DNA of 64,000 nucleotides from Acidobacteriota bacterium. GTDB lineage: Bacteria; Acidobacteriota; Terriglobia; Bryobacterales; Bryobacteraceae. The notes beneath the pieces are model-generated. The model saw only the letters and a program-made list of their open reading frames with translations. It did no database searches and was not told the origin of the DNA. The position numbers were made by a program, and so were the translations under genes. Position 1 is the stretch's first letter; every line of letters starts with the position of its first letter. The stretch is from NCBI GenBank assembly GCA_026394015.1, contig JAPKZA010000235.1, positions 1 through 64,000 of the forward strand, written 5' to 3'. Shown one piece after another: positions 1 through 8,833 of the stretch.

Positions 1-142
1 GGGGTGTGCCTGGGCGCGCGGAAGGGAGACGATGTTGGCGGCGAAAGGGGCCGGAGAGGGCGGCAATCGCTCTCTTACGCAAAGTACTTTCCCGCGAGAG
101 GGGGTCCGGTGTCGAAAATGGGGTAATTCTGGACGGGCTCCA

Positions 143-478
143 GGTACGGCTGGCTTTCGGAGTGGGAAACGGCTTGGTCAAACCGGAAGTCGGCGTGATC
201 AAAGCGCCACCCTCGCCGGGGTTGGCATAGTAATACTCTTCGTTGCCGTTGACGAGAACACCAAGATCTTCGATCGTGCGGATCAGCTTGTTGTGAACCC
301 ACGAAGCGCGGAAGACCATCTGCTGTCCAATCCGGAGTTCAGTTCCGGCGTTGATGCTGTCCGAACCCATCGGCTTGATGGCGGGGTCAATCGTGTTGAA
401 TCCCGGGGCGCGACGATCGCGGAACGCAGCCGGCTGGGCCGGGTTCCAAAGCGGAGCGCCAGGACGGTTCGTGCCTCT
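143..478 (-). pseudogene. Remnant of an Oar-like TonB-dependent receptor
   Basis: Read on the minus strand this stretch is open and resembles part of the C-terminal barrel of an Oar-like TonB receptor. The translation includes IDPAIKPMGSDSINAG, then HNKLIRTIEDLGVLVNGNEE, then YYYANPGEGG. These align by eye with the intact receptor at 901-3996, which has IDRNLKPFSTHEFSAG, RLRNAIEDIGRVDANGDE and IGNPGGGQ at the equivalent place. There is no start codon, signal peptide, plug or final barrel strand, and homology stops near 143 after a KASRT motif. It is probably left over from a tandem receptor copy. The family call rests on this visual alignment only. Confidence 0.6.
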
Positions 479-844
479 ATCACTGCGATTCAGAAGAACA
501 ACAACGATCCTTTGAGTCCACCTGCCGCAAACTCCGCCGATACCTCAATGGATCCCTCTCAGGAGCCTGAATCCACCCACAGATTTCCCAAACGAGCCCA
601 TTTTCTCGAAAATCAGCGTGTTACCTTCCCGTTGCCTGCAGCTTGGATCTGGACTTCACGCTCGTTCGTCCACTCCTCCGGCACCGTGCGCCTCGATCCG
701 GTTCTTGTACATCGGCTTGTACGTTTGCTACACGCTTCTTCCAGACGCCGCGTGGCGACGACGCCCTTGCGCTTCGCTATGACTTCACCTCCATCCGATT
801 GTGAAAAGGACTTTCCCCTTCGAGCTGTAGAACATGCTCGGCAC
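479..844. other. No supported gene
   Basis: Open frames cross this stretch on both strands, but none has a recognisable domain, a ribosome binding site or a family-like sequence. The minus strand continues a few codons upstream of the receptor remnant and then becomes unrecognisable. I treat it as decayed or non-coding DNA. Confidence 0.4.
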
Positions 845-880
845 ACAAACGAAAGGGGCGCTGCCGAAGCAGCGCCCCCT
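845..880 (-). terminator. Intrinsic terminator of the 901-3996 receptor gene
   Basis: A perfect 10-bp GC-rich inverted repeat (856-865 and 870-879) encloses a TTCG tetraloop when read on the minus strand. It is followed by TTTCGTTT. It lies 21 bases past the stop codon of the receptor gene, in the right orientation to end its transcript. Confidence 0.8.
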
Positions 881-900
881 TCGTTACTCCACCGCAACTT

Positions 901-3900
901 CTAGAACATCAGGCGAATTCCTAGCCGGATTTCGCGCGGGTTCTGGTAAGCCGTCGGCAAGTTGTAAATGGGGCGCGAAGCAACCTTCGTCGCCGATCCG
1001 GCCAGAGCGATGAAGCTAAACGGATCGTAACCCTTGAAGAATTGCGATACGGGCAACATGCCCTGCGTCAGCGTCTGACGGGCCGGGCTAGCGTTGCGAT
1101 CGGTTACCGCCGCTTGGTTCATTACGTTGATCGCATTGGCTTCCAGCCGCAACTTCCAACGCTCGGAGAGTTGCATTGTGTGCGACACATTCAGGTCAGT
1201 CTGAGTCAGGAACGCGGTCCGGCCCATATCGCCCCGGCCCAAGGGGTAAGTCGGGGCCGTATCGTAGGTGAGCACAGTCGAGAGCGGAGTTCCAGAAAAA
1301 GCGATCTGGTTCACGCCAAAGAAGGTGCTTCCCGCCCGGGTCTTCAAATCGTAGGACGTAAATATTTTGAAGGTGTGCGGACGATCCGTGCCGAGCAGAC
1401 CCAGCACATTGCGCTGACTGCCGGAAGCATCGAAGTAGTAATACGGTCCATCAAACCCGCGATTGTTGTTCGGGTTGGAACGGCCATTTTCGTCGGAATT
1501 TCCCAAGCCGCTGTAGTTGCCATAAAGGCGGCTGTAGGTGTACGAACCGTTCAACACAATGTTCTTGTAAGCCTGGCCCCGAACGCTGAATTCCAAAGCA
1601 TCGTAATTGCGGACCGCCGCCGGCGTCAGGTACTCCTTGCCGTCTGGAGTCTTGTCGGAATAGGTCAACCCGCCAAAGAGTAAGGACCCGTCCCGGGTTT
1701 GGCCCCCGCCAGGGTTGCCGATCAGGTATTGCTCATCGCCGTTCGCATCCACACGGCCGATATCTTCGATCGCGTTCCGAAGCCGGCTTTTGTTATAGCG
1801 CATTCCAGCCACCAAACGGTTGGTCAACTGGTGATCCAAACCCGCCGAAAACTCGTGGGTGCTGAACGGCTTCAGGTTGCGGTCAATGCCGTCGAGTTCG
1901 CCCTTCGCGTTGATCGGAATGGTGCGGTTGTTATAGTTGGTGATCTCCGGACCCAGGGCCCCTGGTGTGCCCTTGCCAAGTGCAAGCACGTTCGGATCGT
2001 TCAATTCATATACATGGCTGATCCAGAACTCGCCGCCGAAGCTACCCCGCGCCAGGTTTAACTTCATCACGTCGTAGATGATGCCGTAGTTGCCATAGGC
2101 CTTCCACTTCCCATCGCCCCGGACGTCCCATGTGGCACCGACGCGAGGAGCAATCTTGTCGCCCCACTTAAACGAAACGGGATTGGCAACCTTCTTGCCA
2201 CCGGACTCGGCGGTATAAGGCGGCAGGAACTCGTTCTCAATGCGCATGCCCAGGTTCAACGTTACGTTTTTGTGCACGCGCCAAGTGTCCTGGAAGTAGA
2301 AGCCCTGATTGACGCCGCTCACTTTCGAAAGCAGCTTGACGCCATCTTCCCAGGTATAGTAACCGTAGCGGCCCGTGCGGTTATTGATGGGGCCGCGCGA
2401 GAACGAATCGCCCCAATTCACCGTGAACCGCCCATTCGTATAGTCCGAGGCGATATCGTTAAACTGATTACTGCGGGCATACCCGACCTTGAAATTGTGT
2501 TGTTGGCCGAACAGAGTCGCAAATTGATTCAGGTCGACGTTCAGAACCTTCTTCGCAAGAATGTCCTTCACGGTGAATATTGTGCTGGAAACGTTAGAAG
2601 TTCCGGCCGTGCTGGCGAACTGCGGGGGAACCGGAATCGGGCTAGAAGCCGAGGCCGTGTTGTTCGTAATGAACGGAGATCCGTTCACATTGTAGTTGTT
2701 GCCCTTGCTGTTCACATACTGAGAGCCGTAGCGGACACTCACCACCGTGCGGGACGCCGGGGTGTAGGTTCCTGAGACGCTAAAGTTATTGTTCGGGATA
2801 TAACCGGCGATCAACGACTGATCATTGGTCGGGGCCGCGCGGCGAGGGTCGGCGTTGGGCAAGCCACCCGTCACACGGGTCGGAGACCAGAAATAAGAGG
2901 AGCTGACATTTAACTTCTTCGAGGCCGCCCAATCAAGCCGGGAAACCGTGAAATGCTGAATCGTCTCGGTTGTATATTGGCGGGCACCCGTGGGAGCGGC
3001 ATAAGCAATGTTGCGCTCGCGGCGGGAGAATGTTGGCTGAATGCCCTGAAAGAAGAAGAGGCGATTCTTGATGAGCGCCCCGCCGAGGTTGAATCCCGGA
3101 TAGACGGTGCGATACTTATCTTCTTTCTGCGCGAAGAAATCAGACACTGAGGCGCTGGCCGGAGACGCCTGCCAGAAGCCACGAGGACGAGGATTCAACT
3201 GGTTGCTCGTGAATTGAGTATTGATTTCCCCGTGGAACGTGTTACTTCCGCCCTTGGAACGAACGTTGATCACTCCACCCAACGCACCGCCGAACTCGGC
3301 TTCATAGCCCCCTGTCTTGATCTGGATTTCGCCGATGAACTCAAAGGGAATTGCATTGGCGGAGCGAAGCTGGCCTTGGTTCAAGTCGGTGGCGTCCACG
3401 CCATCGAGGACGAAAACGTTTTCAAGTGCGCTGGCTCCGTTCACCTGGATTGACCCGGAACCTGCACTGCCGGACTTCGTTTCGGAACGGACGCCGGGCG
3501 CCATCACCAACAAAGAGGTGAATTCGCGGCCCTTGGGCAGCCGGTCGAACTCGGAAGAAAGAATGCTGGTGGAACTCCGGCTCGACGAGAGGTCGAGCGA
3601 TACCGTCGACTCGCTCACTTCCACGGTCTCGGTGACGGTACCCACTGATAATTTCGGGTTATACGTGACACGCGAACCTAGTTTGACTTCGACATTATTT
3701 TGCCGCAAAGTCGCGAACCCCGGATGCGTAACGGAAAGAGTGTAGATACCCGTCGGCACCTGAATAAATTCAAATTGACCAGTTTGGCCGGACGTAGCCT
3801 CTACGCCCAACGGCAATGTTGCTCCGGTGGCCTTGATCTTGGCTCCCGCGATCGCGGCACCGGATGCATCCGTTACGGTGCCACTAATCTGACCTGAGTT

Positions 3901-3996
3901 CTCCTGCGCGGAGATCGGTGTGAGCGTTCCGGCCAGCAAGGAAAGCCCGAAAATAGCTTGCAAACCGCGGTTCGCAAGTCCATTTGGAATATTCAT
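901..3996 (-). CDS. TonB-dependent receptor, Oar-like, with N-terminal carboxypeptidase-regulatory domain
   Basis: This 1031-residue outer-membrane protein begins with a Sec signal peptide ending near SAQE. A carboxypeptidase-regulatory (CarboxypepD_reg) beta-sandwich follows at about residues 33-115 (SGTVTDASGAAIAGAKIKATG). A plug-like domain is next (LPKGREFTSLLVMAPGVRS, VLDGVDATDLNQGQLRS), then a long barrel ending in RLGIRLMF; a terminal Phe is the usual signal for barrel assembly. The start is supported by a GGAAGGGG ribosome binding site seven bases upstream. Oar-like receptors import or bind large substrates using TonB energy, but no ligand can be inferred. A strong terminator follows, so it is probably monocistronic. 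It is one of five full-length Oar-like genes in the window. Confidence 0.9.
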   Translation of the reverse strand: MNIPNGLANRGLQAIFGLSLLAGTLTPISAQENSGQISGTVTDASGAAIAGAKIKATGATLPLGVEATSGQTGQFEFIQVPTGIYTLSVTHPGFATLRQNNVEVKLGSRVTYNPKLSVGTVTETVEVSESTVSLDLSSSRSSTSILSSEFDRLPKGREFTSLLVMAPGVRSETKSGSAGSGSIQVNGASALENVFVLDGVDATDLNQGQLRSANAIPFEFIGEIQIKTGGYEAEFGGALGGVINVRSKGGSNTFHGEINTQFTSNQLNPRPRGFWQASPASASVSDFFAQKEDKYRTVYPGFNLGGALIKNRLFFFQGIQPTFSRRERNIAYAAPTGARQYTTETIQHFTVSRLDWAASKKLNVSSSYFWSPTRVTGGLPNADPRRAAPTNDQSLIAGYIPNNNFSVSGTYTPASRTVVSVRYGSQYVNSKGNNYNVNGSPFITNNTASASSPIPVPPQFASTAGTSNVSSTIFTVKDILAKKVLNVDLNQFATLFGQQHNFKVGYARSNQFNDIASDYTNGRFTVNWGDSFSRGPINNRTGRYGYYTWEDGVKLLSKVSGVNQGFYFQDTWRVHKNVTLNLGMRIENEFLPPYTAESGGKKVANPVSFKWGDKIAPRVGATWDVRGDGKWKAYGNYGIIYDVMKLNLARGSFGGEFWISHVYELNDPNVLALGKGTPGALGPEITNYNNRTIPINAKGELDGIDRNLKPFSTHEFSAGLDHQLTNRLVAGMRYNKSRLRNAIEDIGRVDANGDEQYLIGNPGGGQTRDGSLLFGGLTYSDKTPDGKEYLTPAAVRNYDALEFSVRGQAYKNIVLNGSYTYSRLYGNYSGLGNSDENGRSNPNNNRGFDGPYYYFDASGSQRNVLGLLGTDRPHTFKIFTSYDLKTRAGSTFFGVNQIAFSGTPLSTVLTYDTAPTYPLGRGDMGRTAFLTQTDLNVSHTMQLSERWKLRLEANAINVMNQAAVTDRNASPARQTLTQGMLPVSQFFKGYDPFSFIALAGSATKVASRPIYNLPTAYQNPREIRLGIRLMF

Positions 3997-4379
3997 AATA
4001 ACCCCTTCCAGAAAGATCTGTTTTGAACGTGTGGCGGACTATGTTCCGGATCGAAAGCGCCCACCAAAAATGCCGCATCACGACTCACCGTAGAGATTTC
4101 GTGACAAATACATGACAACCTAGTTTTTAGCCTACCATCGATCTCCAAGGGTATACCATAAAACTTTCAAATGAGGTGCCGCCCTTTTTTATATCGGAAT
4201 CAGGCTTCTTCCAAAGTCCGTCAAGGCGTGGGAACTAACGGCGGAAACCGACTCTCTTGGAAAACTGCGACGGTTGAAAGCGAGTCGGATCACAGCCTTC
4301 GCCCCCCAAGCAGTTCGGGCGGCTTACCGCCGAGCGGAGGTACCCCTCCCACCCAAATTTACGATCTGGAGATTTGCCC
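3997..4379. other. Intergenic region, probable leader of the receptor gene
   Basis: No convincing gene. The region is more AT-rich than its surroundings around 4100-4200 and lies upstream of the minus-strand receptor, so it probably holds that gene's promoter. I could not identify -35/-10 boxes with confidence. Confidence 0.4.
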
Positions 4380-4772
4380 ATGATCGCAACGCAAGAAATC
4401 AACCGCTTGCGACCTTACACCGACGCCGAGACGGGTGAACAGTTCGCCGGATAAGCGGCTCAGACCCTCGCCACCTGCTCGCGCGCGCCTTCTATTAGGA
4501 TTTAAATGGAACGGATCACCCGGTACATCACCGCCATGGAGCGGGGCTATCGACGGGCGCTCAAACCACTGCATGACTCCGAGGAAAAGCACCGCAACTA
4601 GCCGAAGCTTGCCGAAATCGTGCCCGTCGCTGATACAGCCCCACCGGAAAAAGCGGCGGCGGCGACCTCTCCGTTTCAGCATCCGTTCGATCGGCCCGTC
4701 GATTTTGGCTTCGAACCGCAAAACCCGTTCACCCGCCCTGCGGCCCCGTATCCCCAAACAACCCGCGCGGCG
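4380..4772 (+). pseudogene. Decayed gene for a conserved hypothetical protein
   Basis: One plus-strand frame reads as protein across three stop codons (TAA at 4452, TAA at 4503, TAG at 4599). The pieces are INRLRPYTDAETGEQFAG, then MERITRYITAMERGYRRALK with LHDSEEKHRN, then a Pro/Ala-rich tail (TAPPEKAAAATSPFQHPF). The central helix-rich piece resembles short hypothetical proteins I associate with Acidobacteria, of unknown function. The junction near 4490 also looks frame-shifted. No intact product can be made. The family link is from memory and is uncertain. Confidence 0.45.
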
Positions 4773-4814
4773 GGAAACGCAAGACGAACAGTTATCCATT
4801 GCACCCCAGCCAGT

Positions 4815-6185
4815 TCAAACCAGCAACTCCCGAATCACCTGCCCCCCCACCTGACTCAACTGCTTCTCCCGCCCCGCATGCAAATACCGTAACTTCGCAT
4901 CGTCCAACCCCAGCAGATGCAACATGGTCACATGCAAATCCCGCAGCGGATGCACCACCTCCACCGCCATCCCTCCCACCTCATCCGTCGCCCCCACAAT
5001 CGCCCCCTTCTTCACCCCTCCGCCCGCCATCCACATCGACATCGCATTCGCATTGTGATCCCGACCCCACGCCGCGCTCCGGCCAAACTCCCCCGCCCAA
5101 ACCACCAGCGTATCTTCCAACATCCCCCGCCGCTTCAAATCCTTCAACAACCCGCTCACCGGCTTGTCAATCGCCCGCAGCCGAGACCCATGCGCCTTAT
5201 CAATGTAGTCGTGCGAATCCCAACCCATCGCAATCACCTGCACAAAGCGAACGCCGCTCTCCACCAATCGCCGCGCCAACAAACACCGCCGCCCCAAAGC
5301 GTCCGCATCCTTATTCGCCCCCCCAATCCCGTACATCGCCAGCGTCGCCGCCGACTCCTTCGACAAATCCACCACGCCCGGCATCTCCGCCTGCATCCGA
5401 AAAGCCAACTCGTAGCTCTCCATTCGCGCCACCAACTCCTCGTGTTCCGGATGCCGCCCCCGGTGCAACTCGTTCAACTCCTTCCAGAAACCCAAATTCG
5501 CCTCCTGCCGTAGCTTCGTCACCCCCGGCGGCGGAGCCATGTCCAACACCGGCGCTCCGCCCGGTCGCAGCGGCGTGCCCTGATAGTACGCCGGCAGAAA
5601 CCCGTTCGACCAGTTCGCCGCGCCGCCCTGCGGATACGCCACATCCGGCAGCACCATAAACGAGGGTAGATTCTGGTTCACCGTCCCCAATCCGTACGAG
5701 GTCCAAGCCCCCAGCGACGGATCCCCGCCAAACTGATTGCCCGTGTTCAAGTGGTACAACGCCGTCGGATGATTGACGCTGTCCGCTTTCAACCCCCGGT
5801 AGAAACAAACATCATCGACCACCTCGCTGAAGCTTTCGAGCAGCGAGTTGATCTCCATCCCCATCTTCCCCGCGCGCCGAAATTCGAACGGGCTCTTGAC
5901 GTAGTACCGCTCGCCCGTATTCATGTTGGCTTCAAACTTGTTCCGCTCCTTTTGAAAGCGCGTCATGTGAAGCTGCTCTAACTTCGGCTTCGGGTCGAAG
6001 GTGTCAATGTGGCTCGGCCCGCCTTCCATCAGCAGGAAGATGCAGCGTTTCGCCTTCGCGGCGTGATGCGGGGCCTTCGGACGCAGCACCCCACCCTCGG
6101 CCTCCATGGCGCTCAAAGCCACCGCGCCCAACCCCATTCCCGAGCCAAACAGTAGCTCCCGCCGCGAAATTGACGCCGTCCTCAT
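4815..6185 (-). CDS. DUF1501 family Tat-exported protein
   Basis: This is a 456-residue DUF1501 protein, a family distantly related to sulfatases and alkaline phosphatases and abundant in Planctomycetes and Acidobacteria. The N-terminus carries a twin-arginine-type signal (SRRELLFGSGMGLGAVALSA). The family opening CIFLLMEGGPSHIDTFDPKP follows, then AWTSYGLGTVNQNLPSFMVL, and near the C-terminus VVWAGEFGRSAAWGRDHNAN. It starts 12 bases after the DUF1553 gene and is certainly co-transcribed with it; the two families are almost always paired. The biochemical role is not established, although these pairs are commonly linked to polysaccharide turnover. No key family feature appears to be missing. 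Confidence 0.9.
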   Translation of the reverse strand: MRTASISRRELLFGSGMGLGAVALSAMEAEGGVLRPKAPHHAAKAKRCIFLLMEGGPSHIDTFDPKPKLEQLHMTRFQKERNKFEANMNTGERYYVKSPFEFRRAGKMGMEINSLLESFSEVVDDVCFYRGLKADSVNHPTALYHLNTGNQFGGDPSLGAWTSYGLGTVNQNLPSFMVLPDVAYPQGGAANWSNGFLPAYYQGTPLRPGGAPVLDMAPPPGVTKLRQEANLGFWKELNELHRGRHPEHEELVARMESYELAFRMQAEMPGVVDLSKESAATLAMYGIGGANKDADALGRRCLLARRLVESGVRFVQVIAMGWDSHDYIDKAHGSRLRAIDKPVSGLLKDLKRRGMLEDTLVVWAGEFGRSAAWGRDHNANAMSMWMAGGGVKKGAIVGATDEVGGMAVEVVHPLRDLHVTMLHLLGLDDAKLRYLHAGREKQLSQVGGQVIRELLV

Positions 6186-6197
6186 GCCATGACTCCT

Positions 6198-8804
6198 CTA
6201 GTACAGGTAAACAAACTCATTCGCGTTCATCAGCATCAGTGCCACATCCGACAACGCCCGCGTCTCCGGCCCTACCTCCGAAGGATGCAGGTTCGCCTCG
6301 AACGGCGCCGCATCGTCCGGCTGGACGAACTCCGAAGTCTGCCCCGTCAACTCGCTCGTAATCTTGTGCACCAGTGGCTTCGCCGCCACCTTCGCCGGGG
6401 CCGGGTTCGCCTTGTGGAACGCCAACATCCGCTCGTAATGCCGCCGGGCCGCTTGCAGCTCCGCGTCCTCCACCGGCCGCCCGAAGGCCAATTCAAACCC
6501 CCGCCGAATCCGGCCGTCCACGGTCGACGATTCCCGCTCCAGGCGCACCGCCATCGCCAACGCCAAATCGTTCGTCAGTTGGCTGTTGAACAGCCCGAAG
6601 GCCTGCGTCGGTACCGTCGAAGCCTCCCGCCGTTCGCAGGAAAGGTCCAAGCTCGGCCCATTGAAAACCTCAATCATCGGGTCCACCAGGCTGCGTTGCT
6701 GAAAGGTGTAGATCGTCCGCCGATTGCGCTGCCGCCGCAACGGCGAAGCCCGATAAGCCGGGGCCAGCGATCCCATTCGATGCTGCGGCTGCCGGGCGAC
6801 ATCATCATTGATCTGCGGGAAGACGCCCGGCCCGCCCGCCTCCAAACTCAACTCCCCGCTCACCGCCAGCAGGCTATCGCGCAACACCTCGGCCTCCACC
6901 CGGCGAGGCGAAAAATGGCCCAGCAGTGCGTTCTCCGGATCTTTCTCCCGCGCGGTCGAACTGCTCGCTCGCTGGTAGGCCTCGGACCGCATCATCATCC
7001 GATGCAGCTCTTTCACGCTCCAGCCCTTCTCCACAAACGTCGCCGCCAGCCAGTCGAGCAGATCCGGATGCGTCGGCTTCTTCCCCATCTTGCCGAAGTT
7101 GCTCGTGTCCCCCGCGAGGCCGCGCCCGAAGTGGTACTGCCAAACGCGGTTCACCATCACCCGCGCGGTCAACGGATTCTTCGTATCGGCGATCCAATTC
7201 GCCAGGGCCGACCTTCGCCCCTCCACCGTCGTCGGTACCTCTAAAGCCGGGAACTTCCCGTACTTTTCGAGAGCCGACAACACCCCCGGCGTTACCGCCT
7301 CGCCCGGCGCTTGAATATTTCCGCCCGGCAGAATATTCACCCCTGCCGGTTGATAAGCGGCTCGGCGAGGATACTTCAGGTTTGGCCCACCGTCGGTCGC
7401 CCCGTCGAGCGGCCCGCTCGACACCGCAAACGCCTGCGGCTCATATCGTCCGAGCGATTCCTTGAACAACTGTCCGTGTTTCTGGAAGAGCTTGTACTCT
7501 TCGTACTTCTCGGCCTCCAGCCCGTCACCGGTATTCAGCGCTTGCTCAAGCTCGCCTTTCGGCAACTCCTCCGCCTTGGCCACCCCGCGCTTCTTCATCA
7601 GAGCCTGCACCGCTTGCTGGCGGTAGTCGTCCATCGTCGCTTTCGCCCGATCGAACCGACCCTGGATGTACGCCTTCCCGGTAACGAGGTCGCTGATATT
7701 CTCCCCGTCTAAAAAAGGAACCCGAGGCTTGGCAAATTCGGTGGAAGCAAACACAGCCTGGACCCGATAGTAGTCCTTCGTCGGGATCGGGTCGAACTTG
7801 TGGTCGTGGCATTTGGCACAACCCAGCGTCAGGCCGAGAAACGTGTTGATCGTCCCGTGCGCGACATCGTCGAGAAACTGCTGCCGGGTCACCGCCTCCA
7901 CCGACATCCCCGTATGCTCCCACGGCCCCGCCCGCAGAAAGCCGGTCGCAATCACGGCCTCCGCCTTCCCCGGATACAGCTCATCCCCGGCCACCTGCTC
8001 CCGTATGAACTGGTCGTACGGTTTGTCCTGGTTAAAGCTGCGAATCACGTAATCCCGGTACCGCCACGCGTTCGGCCGTTCAAAGTCATTCGAATAGCCG
8101 CTCGTATCGGCGTAGCGCACGACGTCCAGCCAGTGCCGCCCCCACCGTTCGCCATACCGGGGCGAGGCCAGGAGCCGATCCAACAGCCGCTCCCACGCTT
8201 GCGGCTGCTGATCGGCCACAAACGCCGCCACCTCTTCCGGCGTCGGCGGCAACCCGGTCAAATCGATCGTCGCCCGCCGGATCAGCGTCCTTCGATCGGC
8301 CCGTGGGCTCGCCGGAACCTTCGCCGCAACCAACTTCTCGGTGATGAAATCGTCGATTCGCTTGCCCGGCTCGAACGCTCGCAAGGGTTGGAACGCCCAC
8401 AGATCTTCGGGCTTGTAGCTCCACTGCGCCGGCTCTTTCCGTTCGGCCCACGGTGCCCCGGCGGCAATCCAACTGCGAAAGGCGGCGATCGTCTCCGGCG
8501 GCAGCTTCTTGCTCGCGCCGCCCGGCGGCATCTGCAAGTTGTTCCGCCCTTCAAGAACCTGCAATAGCAGACTCTGCTCCGGCTGCCCAGCCACCACGCT
8601 CGTCCCGCGCACCCCGCCCCGAACCAGCCCCTCGCGCGTGCTCAAGTCAAGCTTCGAAAGCGCCTGCAGCGTGCCGTGGCAACCTTGGCACTCGCGGACG
8701 AGAACCGGGTGGATTTTCTCCAGGAATAGCTCAACACCGGGCTCCGCGGCCATGCCAACACCAACCGGCCACAAAGCGAATAACCAACCGAATCGCGACT
8801 GCAC
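6198..8804 (-). CDS. DUF1549/DUF1553 protein with planctomycete-type cytochrome c domain
   Basis: This 868-residue secreted protein has a signal peptide followed by a PSCyt1 domain with one haem site, CQGCH at residues 39-43. DUF1549 comes next (DDFITEKLVAAKVPASPRAD, RYGERWGRHWLDVVRYADTS) and includes a second possible haem motif, CAKCHDHKFDPI. The C-terminal half is DUF1553 (NPLTARVMVNRVWQYHFGRG, FSPRRVEAEVLRDSLLAVSG, TYTFQQRSLVDPM-like core). The start is a GTG at 8804. It is the first gene of a two-gene operon with DUF1501. The family is probably a periplasmic haem protein involved in oxidative sugar metabolism, but no member's reaction is firmly known. It diverges from the multihaem cytochrome gene at 8834 with only 29 bases between starts. 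Confidence 0.9.
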   Translation of the reverse strand: MQSRFGWLFALWPVGVGMAAEPGVELFLEKIHPVLVRECQGCHGTLQALSKLDLSTREGLVRGGVRGTSVVAGQPEQSLLLQVLEGRNNLQMPPGGASKKLPPETIAAFRSWIAAGAPWAERKEPAQWSYKPEDLWAFQPLRAFEPGKRIDDFITEKLVAAKVPASPRADRRTLIRRATIDLTGLPPTPEEVAAFVADQQPQAWERLLDRLLASPRYGERWGRHWLDVVRYADTSGYSNDFERPNAWRYRDYVIRSFNQDKPYDQFIREQVAGDELYPGKAEAVIATGFLRAGPWEHTGMSVEAVTRQQFLDDVAHGTINTFLGLTLGCAKCHDHKFDPIPTKDYYRVQAVFASTEFAKPRVPFLDGENISDLVTGKAYIQGRFDRAKATMDDYRQQAVQALMKKRGVAKAEELPKGELEQALNTGDGLEAEKYEEYKLFQKHGQLFKESLGRYEPQAFAVSSGPLDGATDGGPNLKYPRRAAYQPAGVNILPGGNIQAPGEAVTPGVLSALEKYGKFPALEVPTTVEGRRSALANWIADTKNPLTARVMVNRVWQYHFGRGLAGDTSNFGKMGKKPTHPDLLDWLAATFVEKGWSVKELHRMMMRSEAYQRASSSTAREKDPENALLGHFSPRRVEAEVLRDSLLAVSGELSLEAGGPGVFPQINDDVARQPQHRMGSLAPAYRASPLRRQRNRRTIYTFQQRSLVDPMIEVFNGPSLDLSCERREASTVPTQAFGLFNSQLTNDLALAMAVRLERESSTVDGRIRRGFELAFGRPVEDAELQAARRHYERMLAFHKANPAPAKVAAKPLVHKITSELTGQTSEFVQPDDAAPFEANLHPSEVGPETRALSDVALMLMNANEFVYLY

Positions 8805-8833
8805 GCTGATACTGTATCGTAATCAGTACGTCG

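Noticed and set aside
32-904. 290-codon plus-strand frame at the left end
   Set aside because: It is antisense to the receptor remnant and through the terminator of the receptor gene; its translation has no family-like features and no ribosome binding site.
4799-5659. 286-codon plus-strand Pro/Ser-rich frame
   Set aside because: Antisense shadow of the DUF1501 gene.
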